Source: Dipteronia dyeriana (lineage: Eukaryota; Streptophyta; Magnoliopsida; Sapindales; Sapindaceae). Taken from it: a stretch of 64,000 bases of DNA. The translations under genes were made by a program, and so were the position numbers. The DNA lies in contig CM065303.1 in the NCBI GenBank assembly GCA_032871835.1, forward strand, positions 23,190,001-23,254,000. The letters run 5' to 3'. Below are positions 1 to 10,920 of this stretch, in pieces. The notes under the pieces were generated by a model, which made no database searches, had not been told where the DNA came from, and saw only the letters and a program-made list of their open reading frames with translations. Numbering within the stretch: the stretch's first letter is position 1; each line of letters starts with the position of its first letter.

Positions 1-1
1 C

Positions 2-560
2 AAGCTACACCATCTTAAGACAGCACATCGGCTTCTCCAATACCTGAAGGCTTATTATTTCCTTCAAATAGTTCATTCGTTTGATCGGGTACTGTGATGC
101 TGACTGGGCAAGATATCCAATTACACACCGTTCAGTGACAGGATACTGTACTTTTCTTGGCAAGTCACTTGTGTTATGGAAAAGTAAGAAGCAAGCCACG
201 GTGTCAAGATCGTCTGCTGAAGCTGAAAACCGTTCCATGGCTGCAGCTGCTTGCGAACTCACTTGGTTGAGATATATATTGAGAGATTTACATGTACCAC
301 TTTCTGAGCCATCTAGACTGTTTTGCGACAATCAAGCAGCCCTAAACATCGCAGCAAACCCAGTTTATCACGAACGAACGAAGCATATTGAATTAGATTG
401 TCATACGGTTCGTGAGAAAATCCAAAAAGGCGAAATCAAGACAGCTTATGTGCAAACTGGAAATCAAAGAGCAGATTTGTTTACAAAGCTTTTGCGAGCA
501 CCAGTTTTCCACACATACCTTAGCAAGTTGGGTGTTATAGACATCCACACTCCAACTTGA
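2..560 (+). pseudogene. Ty1/copia pol 3' end (RNase H), frameshifted fragment
   Basis: This is the C-terminal RNase H part of a Copia polyprotein. Visible landmarks are YCDADWA near the start, SRSSAEAE in the middle, the FCDNQAAL block, HTKHIE-like 'ERTKHIELD', and the closing ADLFTKLL before a TGA at 558-560. Upstream, positions 2-60 still encode the expected 'H-L-RLLQYLK' helix but in another frame, so a frameshift plus a short deletion lies between about 50 and 80. The rest of pol is outside the window. There is no ATG at the frame start (it opens with TTG), as expected for an internal polyprotein piece. The purine-rich run just after the stop (GAGAGAGAG) fits a polypurine tract leading to the 3' LTR. 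The fragment is not functional by itself. Confidence 0.9.
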
Positions 561-567
561 GAGAGAG

Positions 568-824
568 TGTTAAAGGAAAGAAATAAGTCAATGATCATCA
601 ACATTCAAGTGATAGGAGAGATTGGTGGATCAAGAAAATAAATGATAGAGAGATTGGTGGATCAAGAATCTTCTCTAATCAATCTATGAGTGATTGTAGG
701 ATCTTAATTGTTTACATTCATATTTCGTCAAGAATAGCTCGGCTAATATATGTATATAACAACAATCTTGTATAATTGTAAAAAATGTAATTTTCAATTC
801 ATTCTAATACAAATTTGTTTATCA
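568..824 (+). repeat. 3' LTR of the Copia fragment (right edge approximate)
   Basis: The LTR should begin with TGTTAAAGG directly after the purine tract at 561-567. A 20-bp word around GAGAGATTGGTGGATCAAGA is directly repeated at about 625-664. The right edge is placed at a CA near 824, but no partner LTR or target duplication is available, so it could lie up to about 30 bp further right. The LTR lies downstream of the splice donor of the minus-strand gene, i.e. inside its first intron. Confidence 0.6.
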
Positions 825-902
825 TGAAACTTCAATACGGACACAAACTGTCAGGAAAAACACGAGAATACAAAACAATCAAAGGGAAAAAAATTTACTT
901 AC

Positions 903-1182
903 CTCCACAACCGAAACAACAGTAACAGCAAGACACAAGAATGAGTATCTCTCCACAAATAGAAGCACACCCGGAAGGGTTTTTTGAAGTGGAGACCTCT
1001 GAGACTTGACCAGAAAGATCGTTCCTTTGATTATCGGCCAAGAATTTCTCTTGGTCGTCGGTGCTGGTCTTAGACTGTTGTTTCTTCTTCTCGCTGTTCA
1101 TTCGCTGGAAATTCCATTCGAGTTTTGACAGATATGATATTTTAAATGAGTCTCTTATTCTCGTAGATGGCCATAGATGCAT
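903..1182 (-). CDS. Small conserved plant protein, exon 1 (5' coding exon)
   Basis: The exon starts at the ATG at 1182 (MHLWPS...) and runs 93 codons plus one base to a consensus donor GGAG/GTAAGT at 903/902. The open frame extends upstream of the ATG, but only through non-ATG codons. The protein begins with a basic, amphipathic stretch (MHLWPSTRIRDSFKISYLSK), has a hydrophilic Lys/Ser/Gln-rich middle, and ends the exon in a hydrophobic Cys-rich patch (ILILVSCCYCCFGCGG) that looks membrane-associated or palmitoylated. I believe the N-terminus resembles an uncharacterised plant-specific protein family, but cannot name it. Later exon(s) would lie below position 900; the first thing there is a Copia 3' end, so the gene is either carrying an intronic insertion or is truncated. 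A site II promoter motif lies about 135 bp upstream of the ATG. Confidence 0.6.
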
Positions 1183-1314
1183 ATCTCTCTCTTCTTCTTC
1201 TGATGCTAAGAAGAACAAAAAGGAGAGCTATGACAAATTTTGCAGAGACGAGAGACTGATTGTTGGTGAACTTGTGTAAGAGTGTTTTTGAATGGTAGAT
1301 AGTGAAATCTAAAG

Positions 1315-1321
1315 GGCCCAA
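1315..1321 (-). promoter_or_regulatory. Site II-type (TGGGCC) promoter element
   Basis: GGGCCCA at 1315-1321 (TGGGCCC on the minus strand) lies about 135 bp upstream of the ATG at 1182. TGGGCC/GGCCCA boxes are TCP-bound site II elements typical of plant housekeeping and growth-related promoters. A GC-rich 'CGCCGCCG' stretch follows at 1326-1333. Confidence 0.45.
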
Positions 1322-1404
1322 ACACGCCGCCGTTTGACACGCCAAATTCACAAAATATTTTCTTCGATTTTTTTTTTATTAATCTACTTTATCTATTCGG
1401 AAGT

Positions 1405-1850
1405 ACAGATGTCAATGAGACAATGACACGGACCAAGACGGGTTTTTCATTACCATTCCAATACCGATTTATATGAAAAATATTATCTCCAATAAATATC
1501 CACGTTGAAATAAATTGTATGGGTATGGAGATTTAATTAGGAAATCGATTTTTTCCTCATGCCATATGAAAATAATTGTGTGAAAGGTATATTATATATA
1601 ATTATCTAGAATGAAGTGTGTTTCACATGAGGAAAAAAAAGGGAAAATTATATTAGTGGGAGGGAAATGTATGTTTATATATATATATATATATGAATAG
1701 GGCGGGGTAGGGATTAATAGTATAGAAATTAAATTAATGATTGAAAAAAGTATCGATCCATACCATAACTTAAATGATACGGTTAAAACCGTTACTAATG
1801 GGACGGATCCCCATGAATCCTCGGACCAGTGGATAATTTTGACATCCCTA
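1405..1850. mobile_element. Short non-autonomous hAT-like element (MITE)
   Basis: The ends are inverted copies: ACAGATGTCAAT at the left and TTTTGACATCCCTA at the right (TAGGGATGTCAAAA when reversed). TAGGGATG-type ends are typical of Ac-like hAT elements. The flanking 8-mers TCGGAAGT and TTGAAAGT agree at 6 of 8 positions when the right edge is taken one base later, a weak target duplication. There is no coding capacity; the ORF-like stretches are chance. The element lies upstream of the small minus-strand gene. Confidence 0.55.
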
Positions 1851-2140
1851 ATTGAAAGTAAATACTATTTACTTCTTCTCAGGAAAAAACCCTTTTTATT
1901 AGTGAGAATTTTTTTTAATAAAAAATCTCATACTATCTGGTTTTAGTCACAAATGCATGAAATTGTTTTTTATTTATTTCTTATATAAGGACAGAAGGAA
2001 TCTCTTAAAATGAACGAGCTAAGATTCAACATATAACTAATGAGCGGTAAGAGTTGATAGATTGGAAATCACCAAGAAGGCTTTGGTTATGAACACATGA
2101 GAACATGTGTTGTAACGTACAAATTGTCCAAAATTGAACA
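1851..2140. other. AT-rich spacer, nothing recognised
   Basis: Low-complexity AT-rich sequence between two mobile elements. No ORF, RNA gene or repeat boundary could be supported. Confidence 0.5.
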
Positions 2141-2636
2141 AATAATACAGGGATATTATTGATTTAGTCTCTATGTTTTTTTGAATAGTTTTTTTTTATA
2201 ACTCACTTATCCATTTTTCATTGGATTAGACCCTATATTTTTCAAAATCATTCAATTTCATCCTTCTGTTAGTTAAATTAAACGGTTCTAATGGTATTTT
2301 TATCTTTTAACGTTAATATGACACTTGTCAATATATAAATAAATATAATATATATATATAATAAATATAATAAATATAATATATATATATAATAAAAATT
2401 AAACTAATATAAAAATACAAATATAAAAATTATAAACAAATTATAAAAATTAAAATTAAAAATAAAAAAATACAAATCAGTAAACCTAAAAACCTGGCAT
2501 TTTTCTCTTTTTCGTTTTCTCTGTAAACCCAAAATCTTATCAATTCATTTCTTCAATTCAAAAGTCTAAAGTCATGGAACAATTCCCCTCTCGCGATCTC
2601 GATCTCGATCCCGATGACTAAGTTCGTGTCTCGATC

Positions 2637-2640
<4 letters not shown>

Positions 2641-2691
<51 letters not shown>
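2641..2691 (+). repeat. (CT)n microsatellite
   Basis: About 25 uninterrupted CT dinucleotides, preceded by a short GATCTC repeat at 2597-2615. It lies inside the Mutator-like element. Confidence 0.95.
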
Positions 2692-2694
<3 letters not shown>

Positions 2695-3088
2695 CACTTG
2701 ATGGATGATTTGTGGGTTTGAGAGGTTGGATTCGTGGGGTTGAGTTGTTGGTGGTGGTTCTGGGTTTGGTGGTCGGTGGGTTTATTTTTGGATTTGGTGG
2801 CTATATGTATTTCAGGTGGTTTTAAGTTCGATTTGGTGGTGAACCAATTTGTTTTTCGGTGGTGGTTCTGGGTTCGATATGGTGGTGGAGGTGTGATTCG
2901 GTTTTGGGTTTTGTGATGATTGCGGTTTGGTTCGGTTCCGAGTCTTGTGGTGGTGTTGGTGGTCAAAATTTGGCTTTGGTTGTGTGGGTGATGTTGGAGT
3001 GGTGGTGGCAGCTAGAAATCGGTTCTTCATTGATGAATAGATGATGGTGTTAATGACAATTTTGTTAATTGATGAATAGATTATGGTG

Positions 3089-3510
3089 TAGATGATGGTG
3101 TAGATGATGAATTAATGAATAGAGTGGTGGTGGCTGGAAATCGACTGGAATCTGGGTTTGTTGATGTTGATGACAATTTTATTGATTGATGAATAGATGA
3201 TGGTGTAGATGATGAATTGATGAATAGAGTGGTGGTGGCTGGAAATCGACTGGAATCTGGGTTTGTTGATGTTGATGACAATTTTGTTGATTGATGAATA
3301 GATGATGGTGTAGATGATGAATTGATGAATAGAGTGGTGGTGGCTGGAAATCGACTGGAATCTGGGTTTGTTGATGTTGATGACAATTTTGTTGATTGAT
3401 TAATAAATGATGGTGTAGATGATGAATTGATGAATAGATGATGGTGTAGATGATGAATTGATGAATAGAGTGGTGGTGGCTGGAAATCGACTGGAATCTA
3501 GGTTTGTTGA
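3089..3510. repeat. 105-bp tandem repeat, four copies
   Basis: The word AGAGTGGTGGTGGCTGGAAA recurs at 3121, 3226 and 3331 (period exactly 105) and again at 3467. The last interval is 136 bp because a 31-bp segment (ATGATGGTGTAGATGATGAA...) is duplicated once more. Copies are nearly identical, so the expansion is recent relative to the element. Because 105 is divisible by three, a repetitive Ser/Thr/Pro frame stays open on the minus strand; it starts without family resemblance and is treated as a by-product. Confidence 0.95.
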
Positions 3511-3812
3511 TTGTTTGGGTAGATGGTTTTGTTGATGACGATTTGTTGATGGTGTTACTGGTCTTCGCTTTTTTTTTTTTTTTTTTTTCTGTAAGTTTTC
3601 ATTTGTTTTATTTTTAAAATAAAATAAATTTATAAGGGTAAAATAGTCATTTAACATTTTTATGACCGTTGACCGTTAAAAATATGGTCATATGGACTAA
3701 AATGAGGTGGTTTTGAAAAAGATAGGTTCAATCCAATTAAAATTGGATAGGTGAATAAAAAAAACAATTCAAAATAATATAAGGACTAAATCAATAATAC
3801 CCCAATAATATA

Positions 3813-4029
3813 TTAAATCAAAAGTGGGTGGATGACACCCCATAAAGCAACCGGTTGCTATAAGTAACATGTATTATATACATATATAAAAAATATTATT
3901 ATATTATATTACATAATAATTAATAAAATTTGAATTGTTTAATATATATATATAAATGTTTGAAAAAAAAAAGAAAAATATTTTATTGTTTATCTAAAAA
4001 AATGAATAAAAAATATTATTTAAATTTCA
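3813..4029. other. AT-rich spacer
   Basis: AT-rich sequence with short TA runs; no feature supported. Confidence 0.5.
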
Positions 4030-5790
4030 AGAACGAGTTGAAGGTAGGTCGAACAAGTTGAACGTTGATATGAACGTTACAGTCGTTGAGTGAACAAGTA
4101 AACGTAAATTATCCAGAACAAGTAAACGTAAATTATCCAGAACAAGTTCAACGTAGGTTGAACAAGTTTAACGTCATGGAAATGTTGAACAAGTTTAACG
4201 TCATGGAAATGTTAAACATGTTCAGTGAACAAGTCAATGTAAATTTCATGAACAAGTTAAATGTAGGTTGAACAAGTTGAACATTTAGCTGATAATTGTT
4301 AAGTTGTTCATTGAACAAGTTAACGTAAACCTTATATGAACAAGTTAACGTAAACCTTATATGAATAAGACAAACGTAGGTTGAACATATTTAGCGTTGA
4401 TCTAAACGTTGAACTCGTTTTGTGAATAAGTGAACGTAAATTGAGTTGAACGAGTTTGACGTTATTAGAACGAGTTCAACGTTCTTGTGAACGTTAAACC
4501 TGTTCAATAACAAGTTAACGTTAATCATTAAGAACAAGTTTAACGTATAATGAACGAGTATGACGATAAGATCAATGATAAACCTGTTCGGTGAACAAGT
4601 ATACGTTAAACATGATGAACAACTTGTACGTGTGGATTAAACAATTTCAAAGTTATTATGAATGTTAAATCTGTTCAATAACAAGTTAACATTAAGCATT
4701 GAGAACAAGTTCAACGTAGAATGAACGAGTTTGACATTAAGACCAATGAAAAACCTGTCCAGTAAACAAGTCTACGTTAAATATGATGAACAACTTGAAC
4801 GGGGTAGATTAAACAAGTTTAACGTTATTGTGAATGTTAAACATGTTCAATAACAAGTTAACGTTAACCATTGAGAACAAGTTTAACGTAGAATGAACGA
4901 GTTTGACATTAATACAAACGATAAACCTGTTCAGTAAACAAGTCTACGTTAAATATGATGAATAACTTGAACGAGTAGATTAAACAAATTTAATGTTATT
5001 GTGAACGTTAAACCTGTTCAATAACAAGTTAACGTTAACCCTTATGAACAAGTTCAACGTAGAATGAATGAGTATGACATTAAGGTCAACAATAAACATG
5101 TTCGGTGAACAAGAGTACGTTAAATTTGATGATCAACTAGAACGTGTGGATTAAACAAGTTTAACGTTATTATGAACGTTAAACCAATTCGATAACAAGT
5201 TAACGTTAACCCTTATGAACAGGTTCAACGTAGGATGAATGAGTATGACGTAAAGACCAACGAAAAACCTGTTCAGTGAACAAGTAAACGTTAAATATGA
5301 TGAACAGCTTAAACGTGTAGATTAAAGAAGTTTAACGTTATTATGAACGTTAAATCTGTTCGATAACAAATTAACGTTAACCATTGAGAACAAGTTCAAC
5401 GTAGAATGAACGAGTTTGACGTTAAGACTAACGATAAACCTATTCAGTGAACAAGTCTACATTTTTTGTTGATGAACAACTTGAACGTGTGGATTAAACA
5501 AGTTTAACGTTATTATGAACGTTAAACTTGTTCGATAATAAGTTAACGTTAACTATTATGAACAAGTTCAAAGTAATTTGAACGAGTTTAACGTTTCTCC
5601 CAATGTAAAATTTGTTTAATAAACAAGTCAATCTAAACCTTAATGACACTTTGAACTTGGTCTAAAAGTTTTAACATTTCTCTTAACGGTGACTGAACAA
5701 GTCAACATATACATTCACGAACAAGTTCAACATACATTAAACTTATTTACTGAACTAGTTAACGTATACTATCATGAACAATTTGAACAT
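4030..5790. repeat. Satellite array, 171-bp period, built from AACAAGTT-AACGT sub-repeats
   Basis: The marker 'AACCTGTTC(A/G)GT(G/A)AACAAGT' recurs at 4412 (diverged), 4581, 4752, 4924, 5095, 5266, 5437 and 5609 (diverged), i.e. spacings of 169, 171, 172, 171, 171, 171 and 172 bp. Within each monomer a shorter word of the type AACAAGTT(T/A)AACGT is repeated several times, in forms such as GAACAAGTTCAACGTA and GAACGAGTTTGACG. The 4030-4400 part has the short word but no regular 171-bp register, as if it preserved the precursor stage. Monomers differ by roughly 10-20 percent by eye. No coding function is implied. Confidence 0.9.
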
Positions 5791-6400
5791 TGTTGACAAT
5801 AAATATTTTGTAACTTATACAATTGTTAGCATTAATTAGTTATTTTTTAAAGCTAACACCATTATGGATCACACCAAGTACAACCCTGAATCCAACAACC
5901 CTCCCACTTTAGGGGGATGTATCTCCCTACAAATGTAATGAATTTTATTTCTAAACTTCATTTCGAAGTCTTCAACCACTAATGTAAGAAAATGGACCGT
6001 TGATAATATAAAGGATACTTATCCCGGTAGCCATCAATCTAGTGACACACACAATCAAAATGGGGATTAGATTCATATTTCGTTTGAAAATGGTTCTTGC
6101 GGCGAAAAGCGTGACACTAATGTTTAAATTTTAAATTTTTTATATTCAAATAATATATATGATTAATAAATATATATTTAATAATGTAAATTTTACTAGT
6201 GAATTTGTAATTTTATATTTTTTATATTGAAATAATATATATGATTAATAAATATGTATTCAAGGATTAATAATTGATTCAAATCATCTGAATTGTGTGT
6301 TTAGTAATCAAGAATCCCAATCATGCTAATTTGTAAACATGATTAGTGATTCGTAAATTTATAAGACATGTAATTGGACAAGTCTACGTTTCAATTATGG
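5791..6400. other. Non-coding spacer with a 45-bp direct repeat
   Basis: Nothing coding is supported. Two ~45-bp AT-rich copies (TTTTTATATT(C/G)AAATAATATA...) lie at about 6137-6182 and 6217-6262. Diverged AACAAGT/TTAACGT words reappear at 6380-6530, suggesting scattered remains of the neighbouring satellite. Confidence 0.5.
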
Positions 6401-6559
6401 TTGAAGTTGAACCTAGATTGTACAAGTTTAACCTAATATATGTTTGGTAACGTTTAACGTTTATATAAACCTAATGAACAAGTGAACCAAAATTTCCATG
6501 AACGTACCGACGTAATATAACGAACTAAACTTCTCAGTCTACACCCGACATATATGGTT

Positions 6560-6837
6560 TCTTTGAACAACATATTTAGGGGTGATTTCGGCAAAATAAT
6601 TTTTATGTTTAACAAGTTTCACACTTCTCAGAACTTGGTTGGCAGATTGAGAATAGACAGATAGCATATTGACAAAAAAAGTATAAGGTGACCAATAGGT
6701 GACGTATGCTAAGGTCGCCCCAAGGTCGCTGTTGTCTAGGTTTTGTATTCGTAAAATCGAGACGATAGCAACCATAAGGCAACATTGGAGTTGGTCGCTA
6801 TGGTCTCGGGTTTTCGATTACAAAACCAGTGACAATA
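6560..6837. repeat. 'GCGACC' module, left part (interrupted by solo LTR)
   Basis: This stretch contains the words AAGGTCGC, GTCGCTATGG, TCTCGGGTTTT and their reverse forms, the same vocabulary as the hairpins at 11405-11990. It is cut at 6837/9132 by a solo LTR with a CAATA target duplication, and resumes at 9132. Confidence 0.6.
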
Positions 6838-9131
6838 TGTAGAGAGAAAACGACTCAAAAATGCGGCGGAAGCGTAAAATTAGGGTTTGGTATATTTTTT
6901 AAAAAAATCTCTTTAATAGAAAGAACCTTAACCCTAGATTAATTGACATATATTAAAGGTGTCGTACATTTTTTCTTGTGACGATTGAACTAGCGCTGAA
7001 TTGAATCCGTAAGATCTTCCAATCCAATCACGAACGTGAATCATCTAGGAATGTGGACTCCTTTTCTTTAAATTGTATACCTGAGGATGAAATCTTTCGT
7101 TGTTAGTCACAATAGTCCTCCAAGAAGAAAAATAAAGAACGTTAGGTCACTTGTGAATTATCAATCAATTTGATTGAAACTCGTGTGAACTTTAATTTGA
7201 AGTTGTACATAAAACCTTTTAATGTAAAGGCTACTAGTGCACTAACGAAATTAAAACGTTCTTTCTTCCTTTTCTTCTTTGCCGAATTTTCACACACCGA
7301 TCTTTAGAGTTGGAGGAATTTATCTAGAGCAAAAACCAAATTCTCTACGCTCAAAATTCTCCCTTGGTCGCATTTTACTCTTGTATAAACCCTAGCCTTG
7401 GCCAAATTTTCTTCTTGAATAAAGCCTAATTTTTTTTTTAGTAAAATTCTTAGCTTGGTCGAATTTAATAGGTAGTATATATAGGAGACTAAATCCTCTC
7501 CTAAGAAGGCTTTACTTGGTGGGCAAGAATTCTATCTCTATGTGGATTTACTTGGTGACAAAGAATCCTTTTTCAAAAAAGATTTCTTTTCCACACCAAG
7601 ACTCCTAATCCAACTCAAATAGTGTATTTATTCAATAACCAATTATTGAATATAATTAAATTGTGACTAAATCAAAAACTTCTTAATAGAAATCAAATAC
7701 TTCCTAATTTGACTAGATAAATAAATTCTTATTATTTATCTACTTATCAAATATAGTATTTGATACTTGTCATATTACCAACAATAATATGACTCTAGAA
7801 GACCATCTCCTACTAGGAAAAATATTTTAACTTTTAATTAAATAATTAATTAATTTTCATTTAATTAAAAATAAAATAAAAAACAATATAATAAGCTATT
7901 ATATATAGCCTTAGCTGCCCAAGCCAATATATATAGGTCTAATATTGTTTTTCCTATTTTATTAAATTTATTGGACTTAAATAAAAAGTCCACATGTGAA
8001 CTAGAGTCATTCTTACTAAAAGAAACAAGTTCACATGCCTTAATACAATTTTATATGGACCTATAAATTGGTCTGGTAGAATATATAAAGTGATCCATGC
8101 AAGTTTGTGTGGATTGAGATCTTGGCGAGCTATCTAAATTTAAGCTCCAATATACATAACTTAATCACAATCAATAAATGATTTACTTAGGTTCGATCTA
8201 TTAATTTTAGTTCATTCCACTAAGGAACTAAAATTGAACTCTTAAATAAAGATAGAATATGTTAATATTGCTCATTCATACCCTAGACAATCTTAATGGA
8301 GAAAATGTATCTTCGTGAAGAATATCAGTAATCACCAAGAGCTTATAGACTTCAAGTTACCATATTTGTTCATATGACCACATTTTGAACTTGGATATTT
8401 TGACTTGTGCATAAGCCATATTTCAGTAGAGACTATTGAAAACTTAACGTTAAGATTTAATATCCAATGCCTCAAAACATCCATATGATGATTTTCTACT
8501 CTCATTTAATAAATGGAGCCATGATGTCCATATCTATAGATGAAGTCCTCTATCGATTAACAAATGAATACCACCAAACTATCGAGGATAGACTATGCTA
8601 TATAATCGTACTCATTGATAGCTCAAATGATAACACTTGCAACCATAAGTCCATCATTTATTTCAGGATTGAGATAGACTCTCAGATTGTCTTTAAGTGA
8701 AAACTCTTATCCATTGACGGTTCTTGATAAAGTATCTCACTGTGATCCTATTCAATGCACCTAATGCATTATATTTCTTTGCCCAAAGATACCACACTTT
8801 GATGATTTTAGACTCATCATAACACATTTGATATCACTCAAATGCTAACAAAAGAATCTACAACTTTAACAAGATAAAAGCGCTAAACCTTTATCTTAAG
8901 TTGTGAATATTATTCAAGACTAAAGAATTGTGTCTACCTCATACATATCCAGATGTACAGACAATTATTCTTTTCTCTTAGTCTTTTGACCTTATGATTA
9001 TTTACTTTTGACAATTATAATAATTAAACTATAAATGTTATAAGATTTGTTAAACTAGAAATCACGTTTATTAATATGAAAAGATTGTCAAATACATTAT
9101 TACACTCTTGCAATCGAGCATAATCCCAACA
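6838..9131 (-). mobile_element. Solo LTR, Copia-type, 2294 bp (TSD CAATA)
   Basis: Reading on the minus strand, the LTR runs from TGTTGGGATTATGCTCGATT to ...CA, with a near-terminal CGCTTCCGCCGC motif often seen next to the 3' end of plant Copia LTRs. It is flanked by perfect 5-bp duplications, CAATA at 6833-6837 and CAATA at 9132-9136. There is no internal region or second LTR, so it is a solo LTR left by LTR-LTR recombination. ORFs inside (for example 8467-8700) have no family resemblance. The insertion splits a pre-existing GCGACC repeat module. Confidence 0.85.
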
Positions 9132-9300
9132 CAATAGCGACATTCAAGTGACCCACTGTTCATGACAGTAGCGACCTTCAGGTCGCCTTGAGCTTGAAAC
9201 GTTAATGACACGACACCGTTTTTGGATAAAGCGACCTCTAGATCGCCTTAATGTCACTACAATGAAAAAATTGCGATATAAACCCTATGTCGCTAGAATA
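9132..9300. repeat. 'GCGACC' module, right part
   Basis: The stretch contains GCGACCTTCAGGTCGCC and GCGACCTCTAGATCGCC, short imperfect palindromes of GGCGACC/GGTCGCC. It continues the module left of the solo LTR and shares words with the foldback at 11.4-12.0 kb. Confidence 0.6.
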
Positions 9301-9699
9301 ATTTTTGAAGACAAAATATTCCCACCAAAAACCGTCTGCAGCAATCCTCAACGGTCGTTCTTCATCTCTGAAGGTAATCCCATCCGAATCTACTACATTC
9401 TTATCTTCATGTTGTTGGTTAGGGCATAGATTCCTCTATATTATTAAGTTTGATAGCATTGAAAAGATAAATGAAAGTTGTTTGGGTTTAATTTGTTTGC
9501 AAGTCCTAGTTGTGGTTGTTTTTGTTTGTCGATCATTAGATAGTGTGTAGTTGGAAGTGTGTTGAACCTTGTTGATTTGTTATTGGTAGAACTAAGGGTG
9601 GTTTTGCGTTGTTGTTTTAGTTTTGGTAGTATTAAGAGTGGTTGTTCAAGTTTGTGTTAAATTTGTGTTGTGAGAATTTGAATTGGATAGAAATTGATA
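9301..9699. other. Leader-like region before the AT-hook ORF
   Basis: No gene is supported. The sequence is G/T-rich on the plus strand (repeated TTGTGGTTGTTTTTG-like words) and could be the 5' leader or an intron of the decayed ORF that starts at 9700. A possible donor, GAAGGTAATC, lies near 9370. Confidence 0.35.
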
Positions 9700-10920
9700 A
9701 TGGTTAGGGGTAGAAAAGGGGAACAACTTGCTACGGTTGGGGGTAGGCCATCAAAGAAGGGGAGACAGCCTCCGGTAATGCCGCCAGTCAAGGGGGAAAG
9801 GAAAAGGAGATTCGGTTACAGGTTTTCCAAACCTGGAGGATCCGAAGAGATGGGCATTATTTTGTAGTAAGAGGATTTGAACAGAAAGAGGGATCAACAT
9901 GACAGTATTCAGGACCACATTCATCCCAAAACAGTAAACATAATGGGATGGAATAGATATGTAAGGACCCCCAACATAGCCGTACTGGAATTGGTTAGGG
10001 AATTTTACTATGCCATGGTCCTGTATAAGTTTCTTCAGGGGGTCCCTGTCATGGTTCAAGGAAGACCAATCCAAATCACAGCCGACAGAATTAATCAATG
10101 GTTGGACACTTCTAGAGATCTAGCCCACCTGGTTGATAGCCTACCCGAAAACGAACACTTTGAACCATGGAATTCGTAGTTAGCAACAGACTTGAGACTG
10201 AATGGTGATCAAGCTTGGAACGACCATTGACATCCTTTTCTGCACAACCAGCTTAAGTTAGATACGGCGTTTTGGTACGTCTCTTCTCATTCTCGTTATC
10301 ACCCACTACCCATCGCACAGATTTGGGGTACGAAGCTACAGGCTTCCTATACTATGCATGAAATGGCCTCCGTATGGACATATGTTAAATCATCATGAAG
10401 CATATCTTTAGGGGTGGGCACTCATCAAAAGGCCCATTACCCTTCCCCTGCCTCATCACTCACTTTTGTGAAGTAGCCGGGGTTAATGTTCACGAGGGAT
10501 GATGGACTATGTTTCCTCCTATGACGGATATGGGGAAATGGGTTTACAATGATCTTGTCAAACATAGACGAGCCATAATGCTTTTTGATCTACCAAACAA
10601 TGATGCATTGGAGGAAGACACAGATGATCCTGACTACACTAGTAAGGGTGAAACAGATGCGGCCCAAGAAGATGAGGAGCCAGCGATGGATCGGATGTTG
10701 CAAGTTATCTAAGATATGAGGCTTACGATGGATGTGAACCTCCGGACCTATATGGATCAGTTCACGTACATTTATGATAGGATGGATGGTTTCCAAAAAG
10801 GTTTGGGTGATGCAGGCATTGTCATTCCTGTTATGGGTCTGAGGCCTATTGATCGTTTAGCCAGAGGCTCGAGAGGGGAACCGGCACCTCTGTCCCCTAC
10901 CATACCCCCACATGACCCGT
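9700..10920 (+). pseudogene. Decayed plant transposon protein with N-terminal AT-hook
   Basis: The frame begins with ATG at 9700 (MVRGRKGEQL...). Residues 13-20 (VGGRPSKKGR) form an AT-hook-like GRP motif, expected to bind AT-rich DNA minor groove. Two tandem stops (9865, 9868) interrupt the frame, which then resumes in phase to 10179 with a block reading 'GWNRYV...VLELVREFYYAM...VMVQGRPIQITADRINQWL'. That block resembles the plant-specific 'putative plant transposon protein' domain found in many dispersed plant ORFs. Further stops and a frameshift follow; 10509-10922 continues in another frame with an acidic stretch and a short helical tail. It is non-functional as it stands. Its position beside a MULE transposase and a Ulp1-type gene suggests a common element, which is inference. 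Confidence 0.55.

Larger units (their letters stand above)
2150..3803. mobile_element. Mutator-like element with ~110-bp TIRs (Pack-MULE-like candidate)
   Basis: The first ~110 bases (GGGATATTATTGATTTAGTC...) and the reverse complement of the last ~110 bases (GGGGTATTATTGATTTAGTC...) align with scattered mismatches. The element is flanked by a 9-bp target duplication, AATAATACA (2141-2149) and AATAATATA (3804-3812), 8 of 9 matching. Long TIRs plus a 9-bp duplication are the signature of Mutator-like elements. No transposase is present. The interior holds a 5'UTR-like CT-rich leader, a (CT)n tract, GGT-rich sequence and a 105-bp tandem repeat, so it may be captured genic DNA; the donor is unknown. 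Confidence 0.8.

Noticed and set aside
2694..3386. Overlapping Thr/Asn/Pro- and Ser/Thr-rich open frames on the minus strand
   Set aside because: They are created by GGT-rich DNA and the 105-bp tandem repeat, lack family resemblance, and several open with non-ATG codons.
4030..5790. Regularly spaced short repeats resembling a CRISPR array
   Set aside because: Repeat words vary, the spacers are repeats themselves, the true period is 171 bp, and the genome is a plant.
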